Counted from the stretch's first letter, positions 1 to 11,800 are shown. The stretch: DNA of 64,000 nucleotides from Apostichopus japonicus (GCF_037975245.1 NC_092563.1:25826960-25890959); one strand, 5' to 3'. The notes: generated by a model from the letters alone, not told the origin. Numbers and translations: made by a program.

Positions 1-36
1 TTGGACAGTTCAATATCCGGATTGCAGCTGTAGAAA
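1..36 (-). CDS. HYR exon, 5' part only, cut by window edge
   Basis: 12 codons reading VSTAAIRILNCP, the start of another HYR domain, after a CTTGTTTTTTTAG acceptor. A second AG nine bases further in (exon edge 27) would also keep the frame and drop three residues. The first AG fits the normal spacing to the first cysteine better. The rest lies left of the window. Confidence 0.7.
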
Positions 37-472
37 CTAAAAAAACAAGTAAATGGTAAATATTCAATATCTTTCCAAAACAAAGCAATATATATGCATG
101 CTCGAGGTAACTAATTACTGTACTTATTTGGAATTTGCAAATCAAATTTGAGTTTGCATACTTGCTAAAGGTAACTTCAGTATCTTACACGAGAGACATT
201 TATCAATATCACAAACACGTAACTACATTTGAAGATAACAGTCTGTGATGTGCTGATCAAGTGATCTACTTGATTAGCAACAAGCTGTTCACTTTTTACC
301 ACAAAGAAGCTGTTGTACCAACATTGCAATACTAAACATACTACAAAAATCTATGCTACTTGACTTTTATAATAATACACTAAAATACAACAAAGAAATA
401 TCAAACACAATACCAAACCAGTATCATCATTTAAAAAGTAGTATGATAGTAACTTCTCTGTCATTGACCTAC
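37..472. other. Intron, no recognisable content
   Basis: AT-rich sequence between the two most 3' HYR exons. I see no exon, repeat or element. Confidence 0.6.
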
Positions 473-712
473 CAGTGACAATTACAGGGAAGATACAGGT
501 CTCCCTGTTTGCAGAGTTATCAGTGAATGTATAGGTGACTGTTGTTGATCCCACTGGGAACGGAGTTCCAGGCCGATGGGTAGATACTCTCATCACGGGA
601 GGATTGGCAGCAGTGCCTTCAGGTTCAGTCCATGTGGCCACTGCTCTCCCGTTAGGATCCGTTGTGGTGACTCTGACCTCAGTTGGACAGTTTCTAATAG
701 ATATGCCAGTTT
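473..712 (-). CDS. HYR exon, unique
   Basis: 80 codons, acceptor TGAAG, donor GTAGGT. ETGISIRNCPTEV start, TWTEPEGTAANPP with the DNSG turn lost, and STHRPGTPFPVGSTTVTYTF. SANRET replaces SGNxA. Past the donor the frame continues into intron, where a run of hydrophobic residues is seen; I take this as read-through, not a membrane anchor, because the GTAGGT donor is plausible and a further HYR exon follows. Confidence 0.85.
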
Positions 713-1556
713 CTTCAAAGAAAAAGGAAAATTGCAATTCATTCAATTACACTGGCCTTTAACACTGCCAGCTGAGTATTAAAATGCATAGCAAAAATAT
801 ATCGCCTAGCTTAAAACTAGTACCAATGATTAAAACTAATTACTTGAAGATATTATCATGAGTTTAAAAAATAGTAACTATATATGAAGTACTTAGCAAA
901 CGATGCCTTTAATTATTCTATCACAGTGTATCATCATATATGTGAGTTTAGGGATACTTATACTGCAACATAAGATCTGTTTGTAGCCTGGCATTCAAAT
1001 TCTTTTAATACCTTTAATTATTGCATATATAGCTACTGTGTATCATCATGATTTGCAGCTCAGGACACTTTCAATGATATGTTAGATGTCTTCGTGGCCT
1101 GATGCTCAAAGTACTTTATAATGCCATTAATCACACTAACATTGGCTATACCAAACAAAAATCTTGCTTTATGTCTTCACATAAAATGTGAATTTAAGGA
1201 ACATGGGGTTTTCTTCCTTCACAATTATCTATGCCTCTGTATCTACATTGTACCAATGAGTGTTTTTGTATACAAGTCTACTACAGGACATTGCATATGT
1301 ACTCCGTAACAATGTTACACACAACAACTTACACACTATGAGTGGACTGTCAAGACTTATATTATTTGCGTACTGAGAATGTATCATATAATGCAACCAT
1401 AATTTGAACCCATTATTCACAAATTATCTACCACCCGAAGCTCCATCGATAGTCACTGACATTCATTGTATTCATCTTCACTGGGTAAAACACTTGACTC
1501 AGATCATGTCAATATTGGATTGAATATAGTCCCAAAACCAAGGTTTTCTTTCTTAC
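713..1556. other. Intron, no recognisable content
   Basis: 844 bp of AT-rich sequence. Short motifs such as tatcatcat recur around 940 and 1040, but they do not define an element. Confidence 0.55.
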
Positions 1557-1805
1557 CAAACGCTACGTTCACAGTGAAGATGCAGGAAGCTTGATTGCCT
1601 AAGCTGTCAGAGTAAGTATAGATCACAACGGTTGTTCCCAAGTTGAATGATGATCCACTGAATTGGGATTGCACAGTATTCAAAGTCTGACCACTACTGC
1701 TACTTGCTGTTGGACTAGTCCAGAGAGCAACTGCAGAACCTGTAAGAGTTCTTAAATTGATATCACCTGGACACCCAACGATTGAGATGGCTGGGACAGT
1801 CACAG
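1557..1805 (-). CDS. HYR exon, unique
   Basis: 83 codons. A very strong pyrimidine tract (1808-1848) precedes the CTCAG acceptor; donor GTAAGA. AVTVPAISIVGCPGDI start, LWTSPTASSSSG in place of DNSG, and YSDSLGNQASC. Confidence 0.9.
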
Positions 1806-2252
1806 CTGAGTAGGAGGAGGAGGCGGAGAAGAAGAAAAAGGGAAGATATATATTGAATTGTACAGTAGGAAATATCTCATTAGATTGCCTACTCTCATGG
1901 TTGGGTTAAATTGAAAGAGACAATTATCTTTACACTGATCAAGGATCACCTTAAGCAATGAAACATCATTCTGTTATAGATAACCTTCCTTGTGATAAAT
2001 GTAAAGGTGTGCAATTTGTTTCAATCTAAGTCAACAATATCATTATTTTTTACTTTTGAATTGTGGTGCATTGGTAAGTGCAGTGTATAGGAGGAAGAGG
2101 CAATGCAAGAAAGGAATGGGGTGGGTGAGAGGAAGGGAGGGGTGTTAGCCTGTGTAATGTAAATAAAGTTAAGGGTGGAACGAAGTGCATTAATTATCAC
2201 GTAATAATTGTAAAGCATGGATATTTAAGTGTCCAGCTTTTTCAGTTCCCTC

Positions 2253-2306
2253 GGGCTTGGGCACCACCTCGGGTTTGGGCAGCACCTCAGGTTTGGGCAC
2301 CATCTG
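2253..2306. repeat. 18-bp tandem repeat, three copies
   Basis: Three units of GGGYTTGGGCASCACCTC type lie 50-100 bp past a splice donor. On the minus strand they would encode RWCPNL, RCCPNP and RWCPSP in frame with the preceding HYR exon if the intron were retained. Confidence 0.85.
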
Positions 2307-2355
2307 GTAGCGTGGCCTAACATTGTTTTTGAAGGTGTATCTGTTATATACTTAC

Positions 2356-2604
2356 ATCCAAGAACTGAGACGACAAAGGAGCATGCTGCTTGGTTGTTGG
2401 ATGGATCAACATATATGTAGGATACAGCTGTGTCACCAGGAGGAAACAGGAAACCAGACATGTGGGACACGAATAAGACATCAACAAATCCGCTGTCATC
2501 AGACGCTGTAGGTGCTATCCAGACACCCACCACAGGCTCATTAAATCGACTGTTCAGTACTATGTTCTCTGGACAGTTCCTTACAACTGGAGCAGTTATG
2601 TCCA
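2356..2604 (-). CDS. HYR exon, unique, first after the EGF block
   Basis: 83 codons, acceptor TTACAG, donor GTAAGT. LDITAPVVRNCPENI start, WIAPTASDDSG, SGFLFPPGDTAVSYIYVD and ACSF near the end. SNN replaces the usual SGN. If the following intron were retained the frame would stay open for another 43 codons through an 18-bp repeat. Confidence 0.92.
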
Positions 2605-2833
2605 CTGTAATACACAGAATAAAGAGAATAACAAACTTCACCAAACATATGAATACAAAATATAGTGAAAAAGGCAAAGTTCATAAAGATGTAACAATTT
2701 ACAAATGATGAAAATATAACTAATCTGATGATAGTGAGATCAATATAAGCTCACAACCCATAAAAACTCAGACTAAAGAAAGCAACTATCAAGTTAACCT
2801 TACATAATACAACTTATAAAACATGAACACATA

Positions 2834-2915
2834 ATAATAATAATAATAAGTAATATTTATATAGCGCATAATCAGCAAAGCTGCTTAAAGCGCTCTACAT
2901 ATGTAAAACCTAAAC
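2834..2915. repeat. SINE-like fragment, AAT repeat plus TATAGCGC core
   Basis: An (AAT)n run is followed by atttatatagcgc and cttaaagcgct. The same order is seen in the full insertion at 55145-55434, which identifies the family. The fragment ends where the TTAA element begins. Confidence 0.7.
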
Positions 2916-2926
2916 CAAAACATTAA

Positions 2927-4621
2927 AGTAGAACGATAGTGACAGAAAAAAAATCTCTCATTTTCATATATAATGTAGTTTATATGTTACCAAGCAACAT
3001 ATTTTTTTAATTTTCCAAATAGCACACCGGAAAGTTATAAAAAAGGGAATTGAAACATCGTTTTTTCGTCTCCATAATTTAGGAATTTGCAAAAACTGCA
3101 ACGACCTTGAACAGCCCTCAGGTCAGTGTATGACGTCACTGTGATGATCTTTTCTGTTGTGCACTGTTCAGTACGGAGCTGTGCGTGCATTTCGTGTCAG
3201 CATAACTGTTATTTTCCGGCGTAATGTTCAAGACATAAATAGATAATGAATATCATGGTGTTTCTTGATTTCTTCACCACGTGTTTACAGGTTTTTTTTA
3301 AAGAAATTTGCGGCGATTTCGCAACGATTTCCCAATATCTGAAGAGGTAACTCGCAAGCTGGCCCAAAGTAACGTAAATCTCAAGATCACGTTTTTGGCG
3401 GGTTTTATACAGAGTGATGTATGAATGTGCTCACTTACCAGTCAAACTGGCATAATAACAATAGTGATGATAGTCTCAAACGTAGTTTAGTATAACATCC
3501 GAAAGAAAATCCAAAGTTCTAAACAAAGTAGATTCGCTTGTATGCACTAGGCCTACTGTAAAACATAAACGTTGCTTGTTCCGTGCGTCATTAAATCCAA
3601 CAGAAAGGTTTCACTGAGCTTGAAATACAACCGCATTTGAACTCATAGTCATTAGTCTAGCTCGAACAACTTTCTCACTACATGCAATGCGCCTATTGCG
3701 TTTATTCACATGCATGCCTCGTGGTTTGGGCTTCAGGAGGAATCGTATTCTAGCGCAACTTCACGTAGGTCTGCAAACGGTACTTTCACACTGTGCACAC
3801 ATAAGTGACAGTGTGCGCTACCGTAAGTAATACTTACACGATGTTTTGTTTCGCTCGAGCATACATACATTTCCTATTCGTATTACATTTAAAGTGGTTT
3901 GGAGGGTATGAACACATCTCTGCCCAAAAAAACTCTGCCTAAGCGACGTCCATGCCCCAATTGAAATTTGCACGTGGATTCTCTCCTCACATAATCATTG
4001 GGTTGTTCACGTCTGACATGTCTTCCAGTTCCAACACTTACTGTTGCATTTATCGGGATATATATAAATAATGCGGCATAAAAGCATCAATCTTTCAAAC
4101 TTTTTTTGCTTTAGTGACCTTGCCACACGCAAATTTCAATTGGGCCCGAGATGGCTCTATGACCGATTATTCCGTAATTTACATTGGGGCAGTCGGCTTC
4201 ACTAAAACGACAAGAAAAAGCAGGAACAATAACACCTTATTAAAATTAGAGCGTTAAATGTCTCACGCAGTGTATCAAATCTCCTCTCTGGTTTAGGTTG
4301 TTTGTCGAGTCCAACATAGAGTAGGTTGCAACTAAACTTACACACTAAGTACACACTGCTGAAGTACACTACGCCGAGCTCACTTTGTTATCATCATAAT
4401 GACGTCACATGTCAGTGTAGATCACGTGATCATCATATCGCTGTTCGCAAAAAAGCCCAATTTTTGTTTAAAAAATCAACGAGTTAAGGAATTTTTTTTT
4501 AAGCCTTTCCCAACATCGGATTGACTTGAATTTTCACATGTGTAATATGGAAACCAACTAGAATACTCTTGAATAAAATCGTATTTTTTCGTCGATGCTG
4601 AAAAATCACTATCGTTCATCT
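2927..4621. mobile_element. Non-autonomous DNA transposon inserted at TTAA
   Basis: Both ends abut TTAA (2923-2926 and 4622-4625). The terminal inverted repeats match 14 of 16: AGTAGAACGATAGTGA on the left against AGATGAACGATAGTGA on the right. About 200 bp in from each end a second inverted match contains TGACGTCA and TGATGAT (3131 and 4400). No transposase frame is present. TTAA target duplication occurs in piggyBac and Kolobok; the ends do not start with piggyBac-type CCC, so I lean to Kolobok-like without being certain. Confidence 0.7.
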
Positions 4622-4939
4622 TTAAATATATAGAACCATTAAGGCAAAAACTGTAAAAGCAACAATAAAAAAAATATCAAAAAAATAAAAAAACACATGG
4701 ACTAAACGATACTAAAATAAAAAAAAATTAAATAAAAAAAAAAGTAGCCCAAAACGCAATAGTCCAAAACAAATTTAGAAGTACTTTAATAGTAAAATAG
4801 GTTAAATCGTAGTCAATGTTTTAATATAAATAAGTATGGGAAACTATAGTATAGTTAGACAATTAAAGTAAAAGCCTAAAACAGCCTAAATATATATAAT
4901 GTGTACTCCAAAACAACTGTTGAGTTGTGGGTTACTCAC
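4622..4939. other. A-rich intron remainder
   Basis: Strongly A-rich (4660-4745 is nearly all A with scattered T and C). No exon signal until the donor of EGF exon 9. Confidence 0.5.
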
Positions 4940-5059
4940 AGGTTGGTATATGACAGAATGTGCCCATGAAACCAACATCACAAGTACATATGAAGTATTC
5001 CTGGAAAGAAGTACAAGTTCCTCCAAACTGGCATGGAGCACTATTACAAGGATCAACAT
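4940..5059 (-). CDS. EGF-like exon 9 (canonical)
   Basis: 40 codons, acceptor TTATCAG, donor GTGAGT. DVDPCNSAPCQFGGTC then ICTCDVGFMGTFC: six cysteines. It joins directly to the HYR exon at 2356-2604; the shared codon is TTG. Confidence 0.9.
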
Positions 5060-5422
5060 CTGATAAAAAAAAAAACAGTCAAATAAAAGATCAATTACTA
5101 ATGAAGTGATTGATTTGTATTCAATGAATATGATAAACATCCGATGCCATTAATCATGTACATATTGGGTCACATCATAAATAGTATTAAACTTACAGGT
5201 AAACTCTTTTGGTCACTGGCCCATTTAAAAATTTCAACCATAGGAATATACATTTCTCGTGATACTGTTTTTTTTTATAGAATTATAGTGGACGTGACAC
5301 CTCAGGCATTCTATGTTGACAGTAGGTCTGAAAATACTTTGCTTGAGGATATATAGGAATACTCAGACAATTTGCATAGAGATGGAATTAAAGCTGCCAA
5401 TAACAGCTATCAATATGCTTAC

Positions 5423-5581
5423 ATGTCCTCTCACAGTTCTTCCCAGTATATGGTCTTACACAAGTGCAGACATAGTCCACGTCTCTTGAGAAGCTGTTGT
5501 AAGTATTAACACACGTTCCTCCGTTCAGACATCCAGGCCCCGTTGACTGACTACAGGGATCCATATCAGGAGCTACCAAGG
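5423..5581 (-). CDS. EGF-like exon 8 (canonical, longest)
   Basis: 53 codons, acceptor CTGCAG, donor GTAAGC. DMDPCSQSTGPGCLNGGTC then YVCTCVRPYTGKNC. The start resembles a calcium-binding EGF but has proline where the acidic residue before C1 is expected, so calcium binding is doubtful. Confidence 0.91.
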
Positions 5582-6067
5582 CTGCAGAGAAATCAGCATC
5601 ATGTATTACTCTCCATCTCAAGAAGACCTTTGCCTATGAGATTCTTAAAACATCATTGATTCAAATGACAAAAGAGAATAGTCATGTATTACCCTTAATG
5701 ACAAACCATCTGAAGAAATCCTTTGCCTACCTTATTACATTAATAGCTAATAAAGTGAAAACTATTGTCAAAGCTTTGAGCTTTAACAAATGATACTACC
5801 TTAATGATAATGATCATCATATGTGTATGAAACAGTATTAGTTCCTACATGGAGTGAGTCATCTGATTTTACATGCAAGAAGTTCAAGGGCCTAAGTTCA
5901 GTTTCTTCTATTTAATCTTATTAATTGAAAAAGATAATTAGTAAACTACCCATCTAATAATGGTTCATCAAATATGCTTGCTATATAAATAGGTAAATAA
6001 TCATCATTTTATTGTAATTCAATTTCTTAGGTTAACAAGTGGCACATGAATAACAAAGTTATTTTAC
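5582..6067. other. Intron, no recognisable content
   Basis: 486 bp AT-rich spacer between EGF exons 8 and 7. The 363-bp intron at 5060-5422 is equally plain. Confidence 0.55.
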
Positions 6068-6223
6068 CAGTATTACTGAAACAGTTGAATCCAGTAAACC
6101 CTGCTGCACATAAACAAACATATTGAGGTTGATAGAAAACAGCTGGACTTCCACTATCAAAGCTCACAAAACAGTTGCCACCATTCTGGCAAGTGTTGAT
6201 TGAACACAAGTCAGCACCAGGAA
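6068..6223 (-). CDS. EGF-like exon 7 (canonical, long C3-C4 loop)
   Basis: 52 codons, acceptor CTTTCAG, donor GTAAAA. Six cysteines (DLC, NTC, GGNC, YVC, LC, FNC). The C3-C4 loop of 18 residues is much longer than the 8-11 in EGF 1-6. Confidence 0.91.
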
Positions 6224-6286
6224 CTGAAAGAAATTAAAGTTAGGGTATGTGGTTTTATGTAGAGATGTTCACTTATTCCATTGTAT

Positions 6287-6360
6287 GTAATGTAAATAAA
6301 ATCTTATGTAGCGCACTACGCATCTGTGCCCTTTACAAACAATCTTGAATATACAATGAC
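6287..6360. repeat. Possible SINE-like fragment
   Basis: taaataaaatcttatgtagcgc followed by ctttacaaacaatc resembles the TATAGCGC family seen elsewhere in the window but is strongly diverged. The rest of this intron (to 6984) shows nothing I recognise. Confidence 0.4.
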
Positions 6361-6984
6361 ATAAAACAGTAAATACCTAACACAGTAAATACATATACCA
6401 TATACAGATATATTCAGGAATATGAGATCGAAAAACAATTAAAAGCACTGGTGAAGAGTAAAGCGATAAAACAGATTGACTACAAAATTCACAATTTGAA
6501 TGCTAAAAAGTGAAAATTCCAATTGAAGCTAGAACCTAAAAACCAACACGACAGAACATTATAAAATCTAAAAAATCCTAAAAACTATCATTATAGTGCG
6601 CTTGAAAGAGATGCGTTTCATTAACCAGTAGGGTTACTGTTAAGAACACATTTTCCATCCCAAAAAACAGATATTATACCACAGGCAGTAAGTTTGTTGT
6701 ACTCTTTGGACATGCTAAATTGCCTGCAATGCTTCAAAAGTCTAATACAGGAAACATGATGAAATAGAATCTTTATTGAGTTTTGTTTGCTGAGGGATAA
6801 TAAACTTGTACTTCTTATTTATTTTTGATGTTGATGTTTTCAGTGTTGAAATAACATGTGGTATTAAATGAAGCTGTAAAGTAACAACAGAGTTTAATTT
6901 AAAAAAGTGAATGTTTTTATGTGCATTACTGCTACAAACAGATGTTTGTATTGGTTCTAAAACAGATATGAGTTTGTATTGTAC

Positions 6985-7122
6985 CTGACATCATATCGCA
7001 GTTGATTCCAGAGTATCCAGATCTGCAAAGACAGACATAAGTAGTCTCACCAGGAGCAGACATACACGACGCACCATTCCGGCAAGGGAAGCTGTTACAT
7101 GGATTCGCCAGTGCTATGACCT
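6985..7122 (-). CDS. EGF-like exon 6 (canonical)
   Basis: 46 codons, acceptor TTACAG, donor GTACAA. ANPCNSFPCRNGASC and CLCRSGYSGINC: six cysteines with the usual C-x-C and GxxGxxC spacing. Confidence 0.92.
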
Positions 7123-7439
7123 CTGTAATAGACAAAAAGATCACTTTAATGCATTGCATTCCAACAATTTACTACATTGATTGGAAGGTAACATAGGGTC
7201 TTCTTTAGTTACAGGACAGCAGTCAGTATAGACAAAGATTTATCACTTCCTGCACCATCATTATCTCCATCAGAAGTCAACAATTGTTTTATTTAGATGG
7301 TTTAGTATCTTCTTACTCTTCAAGTGATCATCTAGCATTGATCAATACACCAACCTACGTAATTGTCATTGAATGCTGACAAAACTTACATCGAGGATCA
7401 TCAGAATAATTTAAACTCAGCATAAACTGAATGGCTTAC

Positions 7440-7565
7440 GTTGCTCACAGTTGTCACCATCAAATCCTGTTTGACATCGGCATGTGTAGGAAGCACACAC
7501 TTCAATATTTCTGGTACACGTTCCTCCATTCAAACAAGGGAAATTATCACATGGGTTTGGTATGG
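7440..7565 (-). CDS. EGF-like exon 5 (7 cysteines)
   Basis: 42 codons, acceptor TTTCAG, donor GTAAGC. AIPNPCDNFPCLNGGTC, then EVCASYTCRC, then CQTGFDGDNC. It has the extra cysteine before C4 but keeps the normal glycine after C5, the mirror image of EGF 1. Confidence 0.9.
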
Positions 7566-8171
7566 CTGAAAGTGAGAAAAAAAGAACAGTCTTTTTTTAA
7601 AAGAATTTTAAATGTTCAAAATGGAAAATATTTGCAAAAGTCAGCAATGGATCAGTCCATATACCTTTCATGGACGTATTATAGCTCTGGATATACTAAA
7701 GAAAGGAGCATTGCTTTTAAAGCACAAGGCATTTAAAAATAACTCTAACCTCTTCCATTGTTCACTCCTGCAGGACAATCATTTGACATTTGTTCGGGAT
7801 AATTTGAATGGTGTACCACATCACAATTGCTTAGGTTCCTTTCTTTATGGAAATTTACACACTAAAACCATGCAATCCGCATTAAACTCCATAATTTGTC
7901 CCACAAGTATTGAACTGTTTCAGCGTCTTCTTGAAAGTTATAAAATCTTTGAAGACTCTTAAGTGAGTGCTACCTCCCCATCCTCCCAGCTGTCACAAAG
8001 TACATATTAACACATTGTGTCAATATACTGCTATATGATCATTGCGCAGAAAAGAATGCATCGTCACCAGGTTGTATTACTGTGTGTCGAGACAACATAA
8101 TGAATTGGTGAAGACTGGCGGTATCAGTGAAATGTACTACTAAAGAAATTATCAAAGCAACTGCAACATAC
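7566..8171. other. Intron, no recognisable content
   Basis: A plus-strand open frame of about 116 codons at 7612-7962 has no family features and probably arises by chance. Confidence 0.45.
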
Positions 8172-8297
8172 GTAGTTCACAGTTATATCCAGAAAAGCAG
8201 CCAACGCAATCACACCGATAGGCATTGCACTCCATGATGTTAAGATTTGAACAGATTCCACTATTGACACAAGGGTTTGGAACACATCCATCAGCAC
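8172..8297 (-). CDS. EGF-like exon 4 (8 cysteines)
   Basis: 42 codons, acceptor CGTACAG, donor GTATGT. GADGCVPNPCVNSGIC, then MECNAYRCDC, then CVGCFSGYNC. Both extra cysteines are present. Confidence 0.9.
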
Positions 8298-8847
8298 CTG
8301 TACGAAGAAATCAAAAGCAGAATATATTTTCAAAATTACTGCACGAGAAACCATCCAATATCCATGGACAAACTACAATGGGGTTTGGATAGGTTATTTT
8401 GTGCTGGTCAAAACAGATCAAACAATTCAATCAAATACCGACTTGAATTATGAAAACCCTTTTTGGGAATCAGAAACAAAGAAACTAGGACACTATTCTC
8501 TGTCTTATCTATGTGATTGGCACAATTACTGCAACATGTCACATTCTCCATATACTAAGCTGTATTGAAATTTTATCTTGGCATTGGGACAAGCTATGGG
8601 GACAGGGGTTAAACAAGTGTTTCTTTTCATTTGCCCTGAATTAAAAAACAATGACCGCCTTCAAACCTTTCCTTTGATTTATACTGGCTCAATTCCGGTA
8701 TCATATCCTTCAAAGTCATATATATGTTCCACCGAAAATATAACTAACATTTCTACTAAGGTCATGTTCAAGATGTTTTGCATATAAAATGTCATCATAG
8801 TTTGATGAGGATTATTGCATTTGGTTTAGAGTAGTTGTTGTTCAAAC

Positions 8848-8930
8848 ATAATAATAATATGATCATAATAATACATAATTTTTATATAGCGCCAAACAAA
8901 CTATGAAATAATTCTTGTAGGGCTTAACAG
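8848..8930. repeat. SINE-like fragment with TATATAGCGCC
   Basis: Degenerate AAT repeat followed by atttttatatagcgcc, same order as the other family members. It lies about 60 bp from the donor of EGF exon 3. Confidence 0.6.
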
Positions 8931-8991
8931 AATAATAATAATTATAACATAGGTGCTTATCATTGGTAGTAATAAAGAACTGGCTACTAAC

Positions 8992-9114
8992 GTTGTTCAC
9001 AGCTTGATCCAGAAAAGCATGGTGGACACTGGCAGACATACAGAGTACAATCAACTGGATCAGGCTGGCAGACAGCTCCATTGACACAATCATTGGCATC
9101 ACATACATTACCGA
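8992..9114 (-). CDS. EGF-like exon 3 (8 cysteines)
   Basis: 41 codons, acceptor TTTTCAG, donor GTTAGT. Same eight-cysteine plan as EGF 2: VDCTLYVCQC and CPPCFSGSSC. It starts VGNVCDANDC, not a calcium-binding EGF start. Confidence 0.91.
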
Positions 9115-9879
9115 CTGAAAAAAAAGTATGAGTTGAATACTGAATCAATTGATCGATAATTTCAACCTATTACATTAATTGCAAATATTTAAAAATGGTT
9201 AAAGCAGAGTTCACTTCACAAGCATCTTGATCAAATACAATATTTAAGAGAAGCTGACGCAATTAAGCAATAAACAAGTGAATCAAACGTGAAAAAACTT
9301 CATAAAGCTAGAAAAATATGATGATAGGCACCATGCAGCTCTAAACAAGTCAAAATAACAAAGTACCCTGGCAAAGTAATGACTTGGGGTAATTTATTAA
9401 TTCATATGGTGGCATATGCTGTGACAATACCTTTCAGTTGGAAGAAGACTGTTTTGGCATCCTTATTGTCAAAACTAATACAGTGTTACCTTCTGTACAT
9501 GGAATTGCTCATTTCCAGAAAAAGTCTCTTCAGTAAGATGCAAACCTTCAAATTACAAAGCAATGTTGCACCTTTATCACTAGTGTACCTTCATCTGCAC
9601 ACAATGTTGAACATGAATGCCAATTAGGGTTAGCGGTTCCTCGTCACATTTTTATGAGAATATTCAATAAGAAAACTGCACAAAAGACTTTTAAATTGTG
9701 AATTTATGCTGAGCAAGGATTTCCCCTAGTACGGATCTACCTACATGAACTCCACTCAAGTATTACATTTCAGTTAACTATTTGTGTTTTACAAGGTTTT
9801 CAGACTTTTGTTGACCACGAATAACAATTTTTACTAACACTGAATTTAGATTCATGTAAAGTGGACCTTAACACCAAGT

Positions 9880-10115
9880 ATGAATATCATCAAAGGTATT
9901 ACTGTTGCAGTTATCATGTTAACAATGCTTCCGGTTACATCTTCAACGTACAAAGGTGGATCAACAATCCATGAACAAAGTTTATGCAAGCTATATCTAT
10001 TGAAGATATCATGTTGCGAGATTCTTAATATTTGATCACTGTTGACCTCAACTGACCTTCAACGTCCTCTAATATTAATAGGGTTCTTATTCTTACCTCG
10101 GGGGGTCTACTAACT
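9880..10115. repeat. Dispersed repeat with TGACCTC / GGGTTCTT motifs
   Basis: Contains tgttgacctcaactgaccttc, tatgcaagctat and agggttctt blocks that recur at 19535-19660, 21065-21195 and 29540-30340. It looks like a diverged, internally repetitive family. The remaining parts of the 1.15-kb intron show nothing else. Confidence 0.5.
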
Positions 10116-10267
10116 TTGTTTTGAAGTTCCTGAATTTTACCTGAATTATATACAAGTTGCACTCAGTTCATGTTTACTATGCAACTAGGCCAAATATAGG
10201 CAATATTTCTGCTGATGAAATACAGATATCAAATTCATTAATTGAGCTTAGTTGTGAAAGAAATTAC

Positions 10268-10390
10268 CTTCTGTGCAAAATTGTCCAGTGAAACATCTAG
10301 GACATTCACAGGTATAGAGGGTACAGCTATCTGGAACAGGGATACAGGTTGATCCTGAACCACAGAGATTACCCTCACATGGATCAATAG
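10268..10390 (-). CDS. EGF-like exon 2 (8 cysteines)
   Basis: 41 codons, acceptor CTTTCAG, donor GTAATT. Reads IDPCEGNLCGSGSTC, then PDSCTLYTCEC, then CPRCFTGQFC. Extra cysteines lie four residues before C4 (PDSC) and at the glycine position after C5. Confidence 0.91.
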
Positions 10391-11800
10391 CTGAAAGACA
10401 AAATCGATTATGATACTCTTTACACAACATCTTGTCATTTAATGAGAAAGTTAAGCAAAATGTAACCAGCTTCTAGTATTGTTAAAGCCATGTGTCTGAT
10501 ACTGTAAGAGTGTGATGCCCTAAGCATCACCCTTTGAGTAGTTTCCAGTAGTTTAATCTGATATAGTATTGTTTTAATTGTTCTCAGTGGTTATGTGACA
10601 CCCTCCCCCCCCCCCCAACTTTGAGTGTATAGTGTCATGCTTTGGCTTCATATGCTAATTTGTTTGTTCTCTCCTCTTGTCAGCTGTCCAGCTCTCGTGA
10701 CAATATCCTTGGTAATGGATCCTATATAGCCATGTGGAATGTTCAAGCCACACTAGGACAGATGTCTCTTGAAGTTCTGTTTAGTAAGAACACTTGTGTC
10801 ATTGGTCTCTAAAAGAGCATTTTCGCTGTATATGTATGAAACGATGCCCAATGATGTCCAGTGGCCAGTTCGTCATGTAACTTTATGTTTGTCATAGTTT
10901 AAGCAAGCCCAAGTCTGTGTTCTCATTGTACTATGGGCGTATTGCTCTTAAAAGTATTACTACAAACCTAAGTTTTAGGAGCCAGGTAGAGTGAAATTAT
11001 CTCCATGCACTGTGAAGTTTTGTTGTGTTTGTTGACTTATGGGTGGGTTCCAGTTTGGGTTAATTAATGATTTTCATTTTAAATGAATATTATTGTTTAT
11101 GTGGATTGTTACTTTGTATTGTTACTCGTGAAATATTGGTCAAATTATACAGTTGTTTGGACTGCAATACCGCCCCAAATTGTATGGCTAACTACAGACG
11201 GTATCATAAAGAGCTTAGTGTGTTGGTTAGTATTCTGGTCGTACAGTAAAAGAATGTGTTTGTGCTGGAGCGTTGTTCTATCATCATTATACAACTAGCA
11301 ATGTTGTGGCTTAAGGAGCATGGACCTCTGTGTCAGCTGTGCAGTCCAAATCTATTGCATGAATTGACATATTGACTATTATTTATATAGTTGACCTAGT
11401 AGTAATGGTGCTCCTTATTACTGTTACATACATATTAAAGGTTACTGTAATGACCTCAAGATATAAAAGTTACATAGCTTCATATTTGTAGACACTTTGG
11501 TGGCAGTTCAGTATCACATTTCCTTTGTCTGTGAAATTCAATTTATTTGTTTTTGTTTTATTAGTTTGCAAATTATAATTGTCCCACTTTCATCCTGACC
11601 AAGGGTGGCCATACAACTGCTTCATCCAATTCACAACTTTTTGGCAAGTTTAACCCTGTTAGGGGCGTTACAAGAGTAATATCCTGAGACTGTCTTTGTA
11701 ATATTTCATGCACACTATTTATCCAGCAAATGGTGGTAACAGGAATAACCTTGTGAAGAACCAAATGAAATAACCTACATCCTTTATTTTACATACTCAC
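10391..11800. other. Intron, 1.4 kb, only a C12 tract recognised
   Basis: A run of 12 C lies at 10605-10616. No missed EGF exon is visible: I found no acceptor followed by six correctly spaced cysteine codons. A minus-strand open frame at 11573-11764 has no recognisable domain. Confidence 0.5.

Noticed and set aside
351-472. Possible transmembrane anchor and short cytoplasmic tail after the HYR domain at 473-712.
   Set aside because: The hydrophobic stretch lies beyond a plausible GTAGGT donor, and another HYR exon follows at the left edge in compatible phase. A membrane-bound isoform ending here cannot be excluded but has no further support.
5423-5581. EGF 8 and EGF 9 considered as calcium-binding EGF domains because of DMDPC and DVDPC starts.
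   Set aside because: The acidic or amide residue required just before the first cysteine is proline in both.
7612-7962. 116-codon plus-strand open frame.
   Set aside because: It is intronic, has no domain, has poor codon structure and no partner exons.
11573-11764. Minus-strand 63-codon frame suspected to be a retroelement fragment.
   Set aside because: No recognisable motif or flanking element structure.
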